Shown piece by piece: positions 36,474 through 45,450 of a DNA stretch of 64,000 nucleotides. The position numbers and the translations under genes are program-made. The stretch covers positions 4,092,001 to 4,156,000 of the forward strand of contig NZ_CP110136.1 in NCBI RefSeq assembly GCF_025979705.1. The letters are read 5' to 3'. Under the pieces are notes generated by a model. The model saw only the letters and a program-made list of their open reading frames with translations, had not been told where the DNA came from and did not search any database. Position 1 is the stretch's first letter; the number at the start of each line of letters is the position of its first letter. This DNA is from Hymenobacter sp. YIM 151858-1. Lineage in GTDB: Bacteria; Bacteroidota; Bacteroidia; Cytophagales; Hymenobacteraceae.

Positions 36474-37051
36474 TGCTTCGCGTCGCGCTAACCGGACCCG
36501 AATCGACGGGCAAAACTACCCTCAGCCAAAAGCTAGCCGAGCACTACCACACCGCGTGGGTGCCCGAGTACGCCCGCGAGTACCTCGAAACGCGGCAGCT
36601 GGGCCTGAGCTATACCCTGGCCGACCTCGAGGACATTGCCCGCGGCCAGCTGGCCACCGAAGATGCCGCCGTGGCCGCGGCCGAGCGCTGCCGCCGCCCC
36701 GTGGTGTTTTGCGATACGGAGCTGCTCGTGATAAAAGTGTGGGCCGAACACGCTTTCGGCCAGTGCCCGGAGTGGATACTGCAGGAAATTGAGCGCCGCC
36801 GCTACGACCTCATTCTGCTGCTGGGCATCGATTTGCCCTGGCAGCCGGACCCCTTGCGCGAGCACCCGCACCTGCGCCAGTATTTCTACGACCTGTACCG
36901 CAGCGAGCTGACGGAGCGCCTCTCCAACTTCGCCGAAATTGGCGGCACCTTTGAGCGCCGCCTCGATCAGTCGTGTTTTCTGATTGACGAGCTGCTGCGG
37001 AGCCACGGCTACGTGCCCGCCGCGCAAGCCGCCGCCGATACCCAACCCTAA
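36473..37051 (+). CDS. NadR-like nicotinamide ribosyl kinase domain ATPase
   Basis: A 192-residue P-loop kinase related to the C-terminal ribosylnicotinamide kinase domain of NadR. Walker A GPESTGKTT spans 8-16, followed by VPEYAREYL, typical of the family, and FCDTELLVIKVWAEH, LLLGIDLPWQPDPLREHPHL. It lacks the NMN adenylyltransferase domain and HTH of E. coli NadR. It would phosphorylate nicotinamide riboside entering by PnuC to NMN. The ATG overlaps the pnuC stop, so translation is coupled. Confidence 0.85.
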   Translation: MLRVALTGPESTGKTTLSQKLAEHYHTAWVPEYAREYLETRQLGLSYTLADLEDIARGQLATEDAAVAAAERCRRPVVFCDTELLVIKVWAEHAFGQCPEWILQEIERRRYDLILLLGIDLPWQPDPLREHPHLRQYFYDLYRSELTERLSNFAEIGGTFERRLDQSCFLIDELLRSHGYVPAAQAAADTQP

Positions 37052-37061
37052 CCTGCCCGCT

Positions 37062-37943
37062 ATGAACACTTACTCCCTCGAAAACAACCGCTGCCGCGTG
37101 CGCATCAACGAGCACGGCGCCGAGCTCAGCAGCTTGGTGCGCCACGACCTAGGCGGGCTGGAGTACGTGTGGCAGGCCGATGCCGCCGTATGGGCCCGCC
37201 ACGCGCCGGTGCTGTTTCCGATTGTGGGCCGCCTGCCCCAGGACACGTATTACCACCTAGGGCAAGCCTACCAGCTGCCGCAGCACGGCTTTGCCCGCGA
37301 CCGGGGCTTTGCGCTCGTGGAGCAGTCGAGCACGGCCCTGCGCCTGCGCCTCACCGACGACGATCAGAGCCGGCAGCAGTATCCCTTTGCGTTCGAGCTG
37401 ACTATTGGCTACCGCCTCCACGAAACCACCCTGCACGTAAGCTGGGAGGTGCGCAACCCCGCCGCCAGCGAGGAGCTGCTGTTCAGCATGGGCGCGCACC
37501 CGGCGTTTCGGTGCCCGCTGCTGCCCGACGAGGCGTTTGATGACTACGTTTTCCGCTTCGACCACCCGGTGCAGCTCGAGAGGCATTTGCTTGAAGGCGG
37601 CCTGCTGAACGGCCAAACCGAAACCGTGCTCCGCCACGCCACCGAGCTGCCGCTCAGCTACGAGCTGTTCAGCCAGGATGCGCTGGTGCTTAAGCACTAC
37701 GATTTCACGCGCATAGCCCTGGCGAGCCGCCGCTCCGAGCGGGCCGTGCAGATGCAGTTCAATGGCTTTCCGTACCTAGGGCTCTGGACGAAAGGCCCCG
37801 GCGCGCCGTTCGTGTGCATCGAGCCGTGGCACGGCATAGCCAGCTCGGTAGGCGCACCCACCGAGTTGCGCGATAAAGAAGGCATTCTGACGCTCGCGCC
37901 GGGCGCCGTGTTCCGGGCCGGTTACACCATCGAGGCGCAGTAG
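37062..37943 (+). CDS. Aldose 1-epimerase-family protein (LacX-like)
   Basis: A 293-residue galactose-mutarotase-fold protein. LPQHGFARDRGF and FVCIEPWHG are the family motifs, holding a catalytic His and Glu pair, and GAHPAFRCPLLPDEAFDDY is present. Such proteins interconvert alpha and beta anomers of hexoses or hexose phosphates. It follows the kinase gene by 10 nt in the same direction, so it may belong to the same transcript though the functions differ. Confidence 0.88.
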   Translation: MNTYSLENNRCRVRINEHGAELSSLVRHDLGGLEYVWQADAAVWARHAPVLFPIVGRLPQDTYYHLGQAYQLPQHGFARDRGFALVEQSSTALRLRLTDDDQSRQQYPFAFELTIGYRLHETTLHVSWEVRNPAASEELLFSMGAHPAFRCPLLPDEAFDDYVFRFDHPVQLERHLLEGGLLNGQTETVLRHATELPLSYELFSQDALVLKHYDFTRIALASRRSERAVQMQFNGFPYLGLWTKGPGAPFVCIEPWHGIASSVGAPTELRDKEGILTLAPGAVFRAGYTIEAQ

Positions 37944-37944
37944 C

Positions 37945-38376
37945 ATGCCGGCCGCCGTCGAAATCCGCCAAATCAGCGCGGCCGACACGTACCCGCTGCG
38001 GCACCAGGTGCTGTGGCCCGATAAGCCCCTGGCGTACGTGCACGTGCCCGATGATGCCGAGGGCCACCATTTCGGCGCATACGACGGCAATGAGCTGGTA
38101 AGCGTGGTATCGTTGTTTGTGCGGGGCCGCGAGGCACGCTTCCGCAAGTTTGCCACCCGCCCCGATCGGCAGGGGCAGGGCATAGGCTCGGCGTTGCTGC
38201 GGCACCTTATGGCCGAGGCCGCACGCCTAGGTGCCCGGGAGCTGTGGTGCGATGCCCGGCAGGAGGCCGCCGGTTTCTACCAGAAGTTTGGGTTTGCGGG
38301 CGAAGGCGCCACGTTTTACAAGGGCACAATCCCGTACGTGCGCATGCGCTGCGCCTTGCCGCAACCCGCCGCCTAG
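37945..38376 (+). CDS. GNAT-family N-acetyltransferase
   Basis: A 143-residue single-domain acetyltransferase: acetyl-CoA loop RQGQGIGSALLRHLM, followed by GARELWCDARQEAAGFYQKFGF, typical of the fold. Starts 1 nt after the epimerase stop, so the genes are co-transcribed. Its TAG stop is part of a CCTAGG. Substrate unknown. Confidence 0.9.
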   Translation: MPAAVEIRQISAADTYPLRHQVLWPDKPLAYVHVPDDAEGHHFGAYDGNELVSVVSLFVRGREARFRKFATRPDRQGQGIGSALLRHLMAEAARLGARELWCDARQEAAGFYQKFGFAGEGATFYKGTIPYVRMRCALPQPAA

Positions 38377-38381
38377 GTGCC

Positions 38382-38627
38382 CTACAGCAGTACCGGTTTG
38401 TGGGGCCGCACGGGGCGGTGCGGGCGCCGGTTATAATCGGGCTCCCAGTCGTTGATGGGGCGCGAAATGCCCGGCGGCAAGTCGAGGTCGGGCAGGCCGT
38501 CGTCGAGCGGTTCGCCACCGTCGTCGTCGTTGTCGGCCGAGGGCGGGCGCGTGGCGGTGCGGCGCGGCATCACCATAAAATAGGCCAGAAGCGTGAGGAC
38601 CACGAGCGTGTATACGAGGCTGATCAT
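38382..38627 (-). CDS. Small membrane-anchored proline/aspartate-rich protein
   Basis: An 81-residue protein: one N-terminal transmembrane helix (LVYTLVVLTLLAYFMVM), then a charged, proline-rich tail (DNDDDGGEPLDDGLPDLDL and basic RRPHRPVRPHKP at the end) that looks disordered. I do not recognise the family. It opposes its neighbours and begins about 345 nt before the TPP riboswitch; the stretch 38628-38931 between them shows no gene. Confidence 0.55.
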   Translation of the reverse strand: MISLVYTLVVLTLLAYFMVMPRRTATRPPSADNDDDGGEPLDDGLPDLDLPPGISRPINDWEPDYNRRPHRPVRPHKPVLL

Positions 38628-38931
38628 GGCGGTATTCGGGCTGGTTGTGGGCTGGCCGATGCAGGCCTGCTGCAGAAGAAGGTAACGGTACAAGCCCCGG
38701 CGTGGTTTTGCTCGGGCGCGCCTTTTTTCGCTCGCGTAGCTCCTGTAGTAATATACTTAACAATAGGGGGTTAAGCGGTGTTTGGGTTTGTTGGGTAGTG
38801 CCCCGGCTTCGGCTATTGCCTGCCGGAAAAGTGTTGGCTGGCATCGGCTGAAAACCGGTTGCCCGGAGGCCGAAAACGGCGGTTGCGCACCCGGGGCGAA
38901 GCAATGCCGGGGCACTTGTTTGGCCGCGGCA

Positions 38932-38963
38932 TTGCTTCGCTAACCGCAAGCGTTTTACATTTG
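38932..38963 (+). promoter_or_regulatory. Promoter of the riboswitch-controlled TonB receptor
   Basis: TTG (38932-38934), 21-nt spacer, TACATTTG (38956-38963). The start of transcription should fall around 38970, directly before the riboswitch. Confidence 0.6.
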
Positions 38964-38971
38964 CCTCGCGT

Positions 38972-39050
38972 TTAGGGGTGCTAGGCTTTGGGGCCTGGCT
39001 GAGATGATACCCATTGAACCTGATCCGGCTAATACCGGCGAAGGGAACAA
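38972..39050 (+). promoter_or_regulatory. TPP (thiamine pyrophosphate) riboswitch
   Basis: The THI element is unmistakable: AGGGGTGCT at the 5' side, then CTGAGATGATACCC, TGAACCTGATCCGGCTAATA and CGGCGAAGGGAA. These are the conserved pyrimidine-sensing (CUGAGA) and pyrophosphate-sensing parts. It binds thiamine pyrophosphate and represses the TonB receptor at 39126. Downstream, ACCCCT (39082-39087) can pair with AGGGGT (38974-38979), a candidate expression platform. Confidence 0.95.
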
Positions 39051-39125
39051 ACGGTCCGCGAACGGTAACACCATGGCTCCGACCCCTGGGGCTTGGTCTC
39101 GTTCCACTTTTTCCTACCACTTACC

Positions 39126-41618
39126 TTGTTTAAGTCTCGGATTTTGCCGGGGGCAGCGCTGCTAGCGTGGCTGCCCGTTGGCATGGCATGGGCGCAGGCG
39201 CCCGTGTCGGGTACCCTCACCGATGCCCGCAGCGGGCAACCGCTGCCCGGTGCCACCATCGCCCTCGATGGCACCGCCGTAGGCACCACCGATGCCAGCG
39301 GCAATTTTAGCCTGCCGGCCGTTGCGGCCGGCGTGCACGAGCTGCGCTTCACGTTTGTGGGCTATCAGCCGCTGGTGCGCCGCATTGCCGGCCAGCCTAC
39401 CGCGCAGCAGCTCAGCGCCTCCCTGCAACCCGCCGATGTACTAACCGGCGAAGCCGTGGTAACGGCCACCCGCGCCAACGAGCGCACCGCTACGGCCTAC
39501 ACCAACGTAAGCCGCGAGGAGCTGCAGCAGCGCAACTTTGGGCAGGATATTCCTTACCTGCTCGATCAAACCCCCTCGGTAGTAGCCACCTCCGACGCCG
39601 GCGCTGGCGTGGGCTACACCGACATCCGCATCCGGGGCACGAGCAACACGGGCATCAACATGACCATTAACGGCGTGCCGCTGAACGACCCGGAGTCGCA
39701 CGGCTCGTTCCTGGTAAATCTGCCCGATTTGGCCTCGTCTATCAGCTCGCTGCAGGTGCAGCGCGGGGTGGGCACCAGCCAAAATGGTAGCGCCGCGTTT
39801 GGGGCCAGCATCAACATCAGCACCCTCGACAACCGCCGCGAAGCCTACGCCGAAACGCAGAACTCGTACGGCTCCTTCAACACCTGGAAAAACAACGTGC
39901 AGTTCGGCACGGGGCTGATTGCGGGCAAGTTCACGTTCGACGGGCGCCTCTCGCGCATCGCCACCGACGGCTACATGAACCGCGCCTCCTCCGACCTGAA
40001 ATCGTACTATTTCGCGGCGGGCTATCAGCAGAAAAATACCCTGCTGAAGTTCATTACCTTTTCGGGCCGCGAGAAAACCTACCAGGCCTGGAACGGCGTG
40101 CCCGAGCCCGCCCTTACCGGCGACCGGGCTTTGCTGCAGACGTACATCGACAACGGCGAGCTATCGACGGCCGATGCGGCGCGCGTGCTGCAGGAGGGCC
40201 GCCGCTACAGCTACTACACCTACGACAACCAAACCGACAACTACCAGCAGAACCACTACCAGCTGCACCTCTCGCAGGGCCTGGGCCCGAGCTGGAACCT
40301 AGGGGCCGCCCTGCACCTTACGCGCGGCTTTGGGTACTACGAAAGCTACCGCGCCAACCGGCGCCTCTCGGCCTACAACCTGCCCAACGTGGTGCTCGGC
40401 GATACCACCATCAAGCGCACCAACCTGATTGACCGGAAGTGGCTGGATAACTACTTCTACGGCGGCACCTTCGCGCTCAACTACCAGCCCGCCACCAACG
40501 ACCGCCTGCAGGCCACGGTGGGCGGCGGCTGGAACCACTTCGATAACGACCACTACGGCGAGGTGATTTGGGCGCAGTTTGCCTCCACGGGCAACATGCG
40601 GCACCGGTACTACTTCAACACGGCCGATAAAACCGACTACAACACCTACGCCCGCGCTACCTGGCAGGTGCTGCCGCGCCTCGGGGTGTACGGCGATGTG
40701 CAGGTGCGGCACATCGATTACCGCATTAAGGGCGTGGAGGACGACCAGAACGACGTGACTACCCGCGCCAATTACACGTTCTTCAACCCCAAGGCCGGGG
40801 CCACTTTTGCCCTAGGCGAAGGCCAGCAGCTGTACGCCAGCTACGCCGTGGGCCAGCGTGAGCCCGTGCGCTCCGACTTTACCGACCGCCCCGCCGGCGA
40901 CACCAGCGCCAAGCCCGAGCGCCTCAACGATTTCGAGGGCGGCTACCGCTTGTCGTTGCCGAATACCGATTGGCTGGGCCGCAACACGGCCGTGCGCTTC
41001 GAGGCCAACTACTTCTTCATGAACTACCGCAACCAGTTGGTAGCCACCGGCCAGCTGAACGATGTAGGAACCGCTCTGCGCACCAACGTGGCCAGCAGCT
41101 ACCGCACCGGCGTGGAGCTGACGGGCTTCGCCTCGGCCAACAACAAAGTAAGCCTGAGCAGCACCCTTACCCTGAGCCGCAACCGCATCCGCAACTTCCA
41201 GGAAGTGAGCTACGATGCCGATTTTAACCGCGTGGTAGGGGAGCGGCGCACCTCCACCATTTCGTACTCGCCGGCGGCCGTATCGGCCCACACCCTCGAG
41301 GGGCAGCCGCTGCCGGGCCTGCGCGTGGCCGTGCTCTACAAAACCATAAGCCGCCAATACCTCGACAACTCCGAGAACCGCCGCCGCAGCCTCGATCCGT
41401 ACCAGGTAATGGATTTGCGGGTGCGCTACAGCATTCGGCCCGCGTTCGTGAAGGAAATGGAGCTGGGCCTGCTGGTCAGCAACCTGCTCAACCACCGCTA
41501 CGAAAGCAACGGCTACACCTACAGCTACGTGGGCGCCAGTGGCCGCCCCGAAACCTTCAACTGGTACTTCCCGCAGGCCACGCGTAACTTCCTAGCGTCG
41601 GTGGGGGTGAAGTTCTGA
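39126..41618 (+). CDS. TonB-dependent receptor under TPP control, probable thiamine or thiamine-precursor importer
   Basis: An 830-residue outer-membrane receptor: signal peptide (FKSRILPGAALLAWLPVGMAWAQ), carboxypeptidase-regulatory-like domain (VSGTLTDARSGQPLPGATI), plug (IPYLLDQTPSVV, VQRGVGTSQNGSAAFGASIN) and barrel ending in SVGVKF. The TTG at 39126 is chosen because it starts the signal peptide; an upstream in-frame TTG at 39093 would add a hydrophobic stretch. The TPP riboswitch just upstream points to uptake of thiamine or a precursor across the outer membrane, as for OMR-type receptors in other Bacteroidota. Confidence 0.92.
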   Translation: MFKSRILPGAALLAWLPVGMAWAQAPVSGTLTDARSGQPLPGATIALDGTAVGTTDASGNFSLPAVAAGVHELRFTFVGYQPLVRRIAGQPTAQQLSASLQPADVLTGEAVVTATRANERTATAYTNVSREELQQRNFGQDIPYLLDQTPSVVATSDAGAGVGYTDIRIRGTSNTGINMTINGVPLNDPESHGSFLVNLPDLASSISSLQVQRGVGTSQNGSAAFGASINISTLDNRREAYAETQNSYGSFNTWKNNVQFGTGLIAGKFTFDGRLSRIATDGYMNRASSDLKSYYFAAGYQQKNTLLKFITFSGREKTYQAWNGVPEPALTGDRALLQTYIDNGELSTADAARVLQEGRRYSYYTYDNQTDNYQQNHYQLHLSQGLGPSWNLGAALHLTRGFGYYESYRANRRLSAYNLPNVVLGDTTIKRTNLIDRKWLDNYFYGGTFALNYQPATNDRLQATVGGGWNHFDNDHYGEVIWAQFASTGNMRHRYYFNTADKTDYNTYARATWQVLPRLGVYGDVQVRHIDYRIKGVEDDQNDVTTRANYTFFNPKAGATFALGEGQQLYASYAVGQREPVRSDFTDRPAGDTSAKPERLNDFEGGYRLSLPNTDWLGRNTAVRFEANYFFMNYRNQLVATGQLNDVGTALRTNVASSYRTGVELTGFASANNKVSLSSTLTLSRNRIRNFQEVSYDADFNRVVGERRTSTISYSPAAVSAHTLEGQPLPGLRVAVLYKTISRQYLDNSENRRRSLDPYQVMDLRVRYSIRPAFVKEMELGLLVSNLLNHRYESNGYTYSYVGASGRPETFNWYFPQATRNFLASVGVKF

Positions 41619-41647
41619 TTCCGTCTTCCTGAGCTACGAAAGCCCAC

Positions 41648-41682
41648 AACCCGGCGCGGCCTCTGGCTGCGCCGGGTTTTTT
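41648..41682 (+). terminator. Terminator of the riboswitch-controlled receptor
   Basis: AACCCGGCGC (41648-41657) pairs with GCGCCGGGTT (41669-41678), followed by T6 in total on the plus strand. Confidence 0.85.
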
Positions 41683-41767
41683 GCGCCCGCCCCGGAACGC
41701 GCCGCCTACCAAGCCCTGTTTGGCCCTGCTGAATGAAGGCGGCCTTTCCCAACGCATAGGGATTAAC

Positions 41768-41775
41768 TATATTTG
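41768..41775 (+). promoter_or_regulatory. -7 element (TATATTTG) for the small exported protein gene
   Basis: TATATTTG matches TAnnTTTG exactly and lies 18 nt before the GTG at 41794, leaving only a very short leader. No -33 TTG is evident. Confidence 0.5.
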
Positions 41776-41793
41776 TAGCTCCCACTTTCTATC

Positions 41794-42159
41794 GTGCTGT
41801 TTTTCACCGCCATATTGCCTCGCCTTCGTTTTAGCCTGATAGCGGCCACCTTGCTGCTGGTTGTAGGGCTGAACAACCAGGCCGTGGCCACCTTTAGGGT
41901 GCCGGTGAAAGCCGCGACTACCCGCGTGGCTGGTGCGCCCAAAGGCACGGTGGTAAAGCAGAAGGTAACGCTGGAGGCCACGGCCCAGCTCGGCCCTTGG
42001 CTGCTGCCCGTAGCCGAAGCCTGGGAGCCTGTTTTTCCGGCTCAGCAAGCCCGGGTTGTAAGTCAGCAAGCGGCGGCGCCCGCCGTACGGCCCTGCGCCG
42101 TGCCCGATTGGTTTCGCACGCGCCTGCTGGTAGCGGCGTTGTCGCCGCACGCGCCCTAG
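41794..42159 (+). CDS. Small exported hypothetical protein
   Basis: A 121-residue protein. The N-terminus FFTAILPRLRFSLIAATLLLVV is a signal peptide or anchor; the rest is Ala/Val/Pro-rich (VPVKAATTRVAGAPKGT, PAVRPCAVPDWFRTRL) without recognisable domain. The start is a GTG, supported by a TATATTTG element 18 nt upstream. Its TAG stop lies in a CCTAGG, and an inverted repeat begins next to it. It could be a small membrane protein; coding status is likely but not certain. Confidence 0.55.
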   Translation: MLFFTAILPRLRFSLIAATLLLVVGLNNQAVATFRVPVKAATTRVAGAPKGTVVKQKVTLEATAQLGPWLLPVAEAWEPVFPAQQARVVSQQAAAPAVRPCAVPDWFRTRLLVAALSPHAP

Positions 42160-42253
42160 GTGGGTTGCGTGCCGGCGGTGGCTGGCAGCTGCGGCTGCCG
42201 CTATTGGCCGAGCCCACCGGAGGCAAGCCCGCTGCAGGGCTTGCGCAACCCAC
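42160..42253. repeat. Inverted repeat between the small protein gene and secDF
   Basis: GTGGGTTGCG (42160-42169) and CGCAACCCAC (42244-42253) form a 10-bp inverted pair enclosing a GC-rich spacer with several smaller hairpins. CCTAGG copies lie at both outer sides. It may terminate the small gene. Confidence 0.5.
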
Positions 42254-42348
42254 ACGGCGGCCCTAGGTCCGCGACTTTACCGCACTGGCCCGCACCTAGG
42301 GCAGTGCTACGGTAGCCCCTCAACAGCAATTCATTTTTTCCTTTTTCA

Positions 42349-45342
42349 ATGCGTAATAAAGGTTTAGTCATTACGCTGACGCTAATCGTGTCGGCGTTGT
42401 GCGTCTACTTCCTCTACTTCACGTTCGTGTCGAGGCGCGTGCAGGACGATGCCGTTCGCTACGCCACGCGCAACGGTGTGGTCGATCAGGCCAAGCGGCA
42501 GCGCTACCTCGACTCGGTGTGGCGCGCCCCGGTTACCAACGTACTGGGTGCCGAATACACCTACCGCGACGTGCGCAACTCGGAGCTGGGCCTCGGCCTC
42601 GACCTGAAAGGCGGCATGCACGTAACCCTGGAAGTTTCGCCGGTGGAGATTGTGCGCGCCATGGCGGGCAACTCCAAGGATGCCAAGTTTAACGAGGCCC
42701 TGCGCCGCGCCCAGGAGCTTCAGAAGCAGAACCCGAGCACCTCGTTCACGGCCCTGTTCGCGCAGTCGTTCCGCGAAGTGGCGCCCGGCGACCGGCTGGC
42801 CCGCATTTTCGCCAACACTACCAACCGCAGCCGTGGCATCGATGCCAGCTCGACGGACGAAAAGGTGCTGCGCGAAATCGACACCGAAGTGGAAGAAGCC
42901 ATTGAGCGCGCCTTCCGCATTCTGCGTACCCGCGTCGACAAGTTCGGCGTAAACCAGCCCAACATCCAGCGCGTGAAGGGCACCGGCCGCATCCAGATTG
43001 AGCTGCCCGGTGTGGATAACCCCGACCGCGTACGCAAACTGCTCCAGGGCCAGGCTAAGCTCGAGTTCTGGGAAGTATGGCGCCAGGACGAGTTCTTCCC
43101 GTACCTGCAGCAACTCGACGAAGTGCTGAAAGCCAAGGAAGCCCTAGGTGGCAAAGCTGCCACTACGGCTGCCGCCGCCGCCCCAGCCGCCAACGACACA
43201 GCTGCTACCCCCGCCGACACTACCTCGCTGGCTAGCCAGCTGGCCAAGAAAAAGCCCGCCGGCGCAACCGCCGATTCGGCCCAAACGGCTCAGCAAGCCG
43301 GCTCCGGTCTGGCTAAGCTCTTCACGATGCCCGGTGCCTTGGGCGCCAACATCCGCGACACCGCCCGGGTAAACGCTGTGCTCCGCTCGCCCGAAGTGCG
43401 CGCCGTAATGCCCCCTAACCTCACGTTCCTGTGGGATGTGAAGCCTACTACCATCGAAGGCCAGGAGTACCTGCAGCTGAACGCCATCCGCAAATCGGCT
43501 GAGGCTACCGCCCCCCTAGGTGGCGAGGTGGTATCGGATGCCCGACAGGACTACGACCAGGGCGGCCGCCCCGAGGTATCGATGCAGATGAACCCCAACG
43601 GTGCCCGCAAGTGGGAAAAGCTGACCGGTGCGAACATTGGCCGCCAGGTAGCCATCGTGCTCGACGACTACGTGTACTCGGCGCCTGTGGTGCAGTCGGA
43701 AATTGCCGGTGGTAACTCGAGCATCTCGGGCAACTTCACCATCGAAGAAGCCCAAGACTTGGCCAACGTACTGAAGGCCGGTAAGCTGCCCGCCCCCACG
43801 CGCATCGTGGAAGAAGCGGTAGTTGGTCCGTCGCTGGGCCAAGAGGCCATCAACCAAGGCTTGTACTCGTCGCTGGCCGGCCTCGTGGTTATCATGATCT
43901 TCATGGCCGTGTACTACGGCCGTGCCGGTTTGGTAGCCGATGCTGCCCTGCTCTTCAACATGTTCCTGATTCTGGGCGTACTGGCTCAGTTCAGCACCGC
44001 CCTCACGCTGCCGGGTATTGCCGGTATGGTGCTTGTAATCGGTACCTCGGTTGACGCCAACGTACTGATCTTCGAACGCATCCGCGAAGAATTGAACCAC
44101 GGCCTGCAAGTGAAGGACGCCATCAACAAAGGCTACTCACGTGCTTTCTCGGCCATTTTCGACTCGAACGTTACCACGCTGATCATTGCCATCATCCTGG
44201 GCTTCTTCGGCACGGGTCCGGTACAGAACTTCGCCGTAACGCTGGGTATCGGTGTGTTCACCTCGTTCCTGTCGGCCGTGTTCGTGTCGCGCCTCATCAT
44301 TGAGTGGCTCACGAAGGGTAAAGAAACCTCGGCCATTACGTTCTCCACGTTCCTCTCGCGCAAGCTGTTCCAGGGCGTGAACTTCGACATCGTGGGCAAG
44401 CGCAAAATCGCCTACGTTGCCTCCACGATCTTCATCATCATCGGCTTTGTCCTGATGGCCGTGCAAGGCGGCCCCAACCTAGGGGTTGACTTCCGAGGTG
44501 GCCGTGCTTACATCGTCGATTTCGACAAAGTAGAGCCTGCCGACAAGGTGCGCACCGCCCTGCTCGACGACTTTCAGGGTGCTGGCACCGAGGTGAAGAC
44601 CTATGGCGCACCGAACCGCCTGCGCATCACCACCGGCTACCTGGCCGAGGACGAATCGGTTGAAGCCGACGCGAAGGTGCAGGCCACGCTGTTGCAGGGC
44701 CTGAAGCAATTCGGGGCCGATAACCCGCAAATCCGCAGCACCTCGAAAGTGGGCGCTACCATTGCCGACGACATCAAGAAAACCTCGGTGCTGAGCCTCG
44801 GCCTCACGCTGCTGGCCATCTTCGTGTACGTACTGTTCCGCTTCGAGAAGTGGCAGTACTCAATGGCCGCGGTAGTAGCGCTGTTCCACGACGCCTTGTT
44901 CGTAATTGCGACGTACCCCATTGCCCGCGCCCTGGGCCTGAACTACGAGATGGACCAGGTATTCGTGGCGGCCGTGCTGACGGTGCTGGGTTACTCCATG
45001 AACGATACCGTGGTTATTTACGACCGTATCCGCGAGTACCTGCGCGAGAACCCCAAGCTGACGTTTGCCCAGGTGGTGAACCCCGCTCTGAACAGCACCT
45101 TCTCGCGCACGATGATTACGGCCACCACCGTACTGCTGGTAGTAGTGGTGCTGTACATCTTCGGTGGCGAAACGCTGCGTTCGTTCTCGTTTGCCATGAT
45201 CATCGGTATGATCATCGGTACGTACTCGTCGCTGTTCATCGCCGCACCGCTGATCCTCGACACGTACGGCCGTAAGGAGAAAGACCGCCTGAACGAAGGC
45301 TCGGAAGCCGGTGCTCCGAAGCTCTCGACGGCTGTGCAGTAA
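42349..45342 (+). CDS. secDF: Protein translocase subunit SecDF (fused)
   Basis: A 997-residue fusion of SecD and SecF, usual in Bacteroidota. It pulls translocating proteins through SecYEG using the proton gradient. The SecD part has an N-terminal helix, DLKGGMHVTLEVSP and a P1 periplasmic domain, then five helices with GTSVDANVLIFERIREEL. SecF begins near 44390 with FDIVGKRKIAY, followed by GVDFRGGRAYIVDF and YSMNDTVVIYDRIREYL. An Ala/Thr-rich low-complexity insertion (about residues 264-327) lies within the periplasmic domain of SecD. All membrane motifs are intact. Confidence 0.97.
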   Translation: MRNKGLVITLTLIVSALCVYFLYFTFVSRRVQDDAVRYATRNGVVDQAKRQRYLDSVWRAPVTNVLGAEYTYRDVRNSELGLGLDLKGGMHVTLEVSPVEIVRAMAGNSKDAKFNEALRRAQELQKQNPSTSFTALFAQSFREVAPGDRLARIFANTTNRSRGIDASSTDEKVLREIDTEVEEAIERAFRILRTRVDKFGVNQPNIQRVKGTGRIQIELPGVDNPDRVRKLLQGQAKLEFWEVWRQDEFFPYLQQLDEVLKAKEALGGKAATTAAAAAPAANDTAATPADTTSLASQLAKKKPAGATADSAQTAQQAGSGLAKLFTMPGALGANIRDTARVNAVLRSPEVRAVMPPNLTFLWDVKPTTIEGQEYLQLNAIRKSAEATAPLGGEVVSDARQDYDQGGRPEVSMQMNPNGARKWEKLTGANIGRQVAIVLDDYVYSAPVVQSEIAGGNSSISGNFTIEEAQDLANVLKAGKLPAPTRIVEEAVVGPSLGQEAINQGLYSSLAGLVVIMIFMAVYYGRAGLVADAALLFNMFLILGVLAQFSTALTLPGIAGMVLVIGTSVDANVLIFERIREELNHGLQVKDAINKGYSRAFSAIFDSNVTTLIIAIILGFFGTGPVQNFAVTLGIGVFTSFLSAVFVSRLIIEWLTKGKETSAITFSTFLSRKLFQGVNFDIVGKRKIAYVASTIFIIIGFVLMAVQGGPNLGVDFRGGRAYIVDFDKVEPADKVRTALLDDFQGAGTEVKTYGAPNRLRITTGYLAEDESVEADAKVQATLLQGLKQFGADNPQIRSTSKVGATIADDIKKTSVLSLGLTLLAIFVYVLFRFEKWQYSMAAVVALFHDALFVIATYPIARALGLNYEMDQVFVAAVLTVLGYSMNDTVVIYDRIREYLRENPKLTFAQVVNPALNSTFSRTMITATTVLLVVVVLYIFGGETLRSFSFAMIIGMIIGTYSSLFIAAPLILDTYGRKEKDRLNEGSEAGAPKLSTAVQ

Positions 45343-45364
45343 TCCCAAAGCATAAGCTTCATGC

Positions 45365-45402
45365 AACAAGGCCCGACCTGCTTAGGTCGGGCCTTGTTTT
45401 TT
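45365..45402 (+). terminator. Terminator of secDF
   Basis: CAAGGCCCGACCT (45367-45379) pairs perfectly with AGGTCGGGCCTTG (45384-45396), followed by T6. Confidence 0.9.
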
Positions 45403-45450
45403 GTGGGCGGGGGCTTCGTTGACTTACCAGCTTTGTTGACTAAGTCGTAT

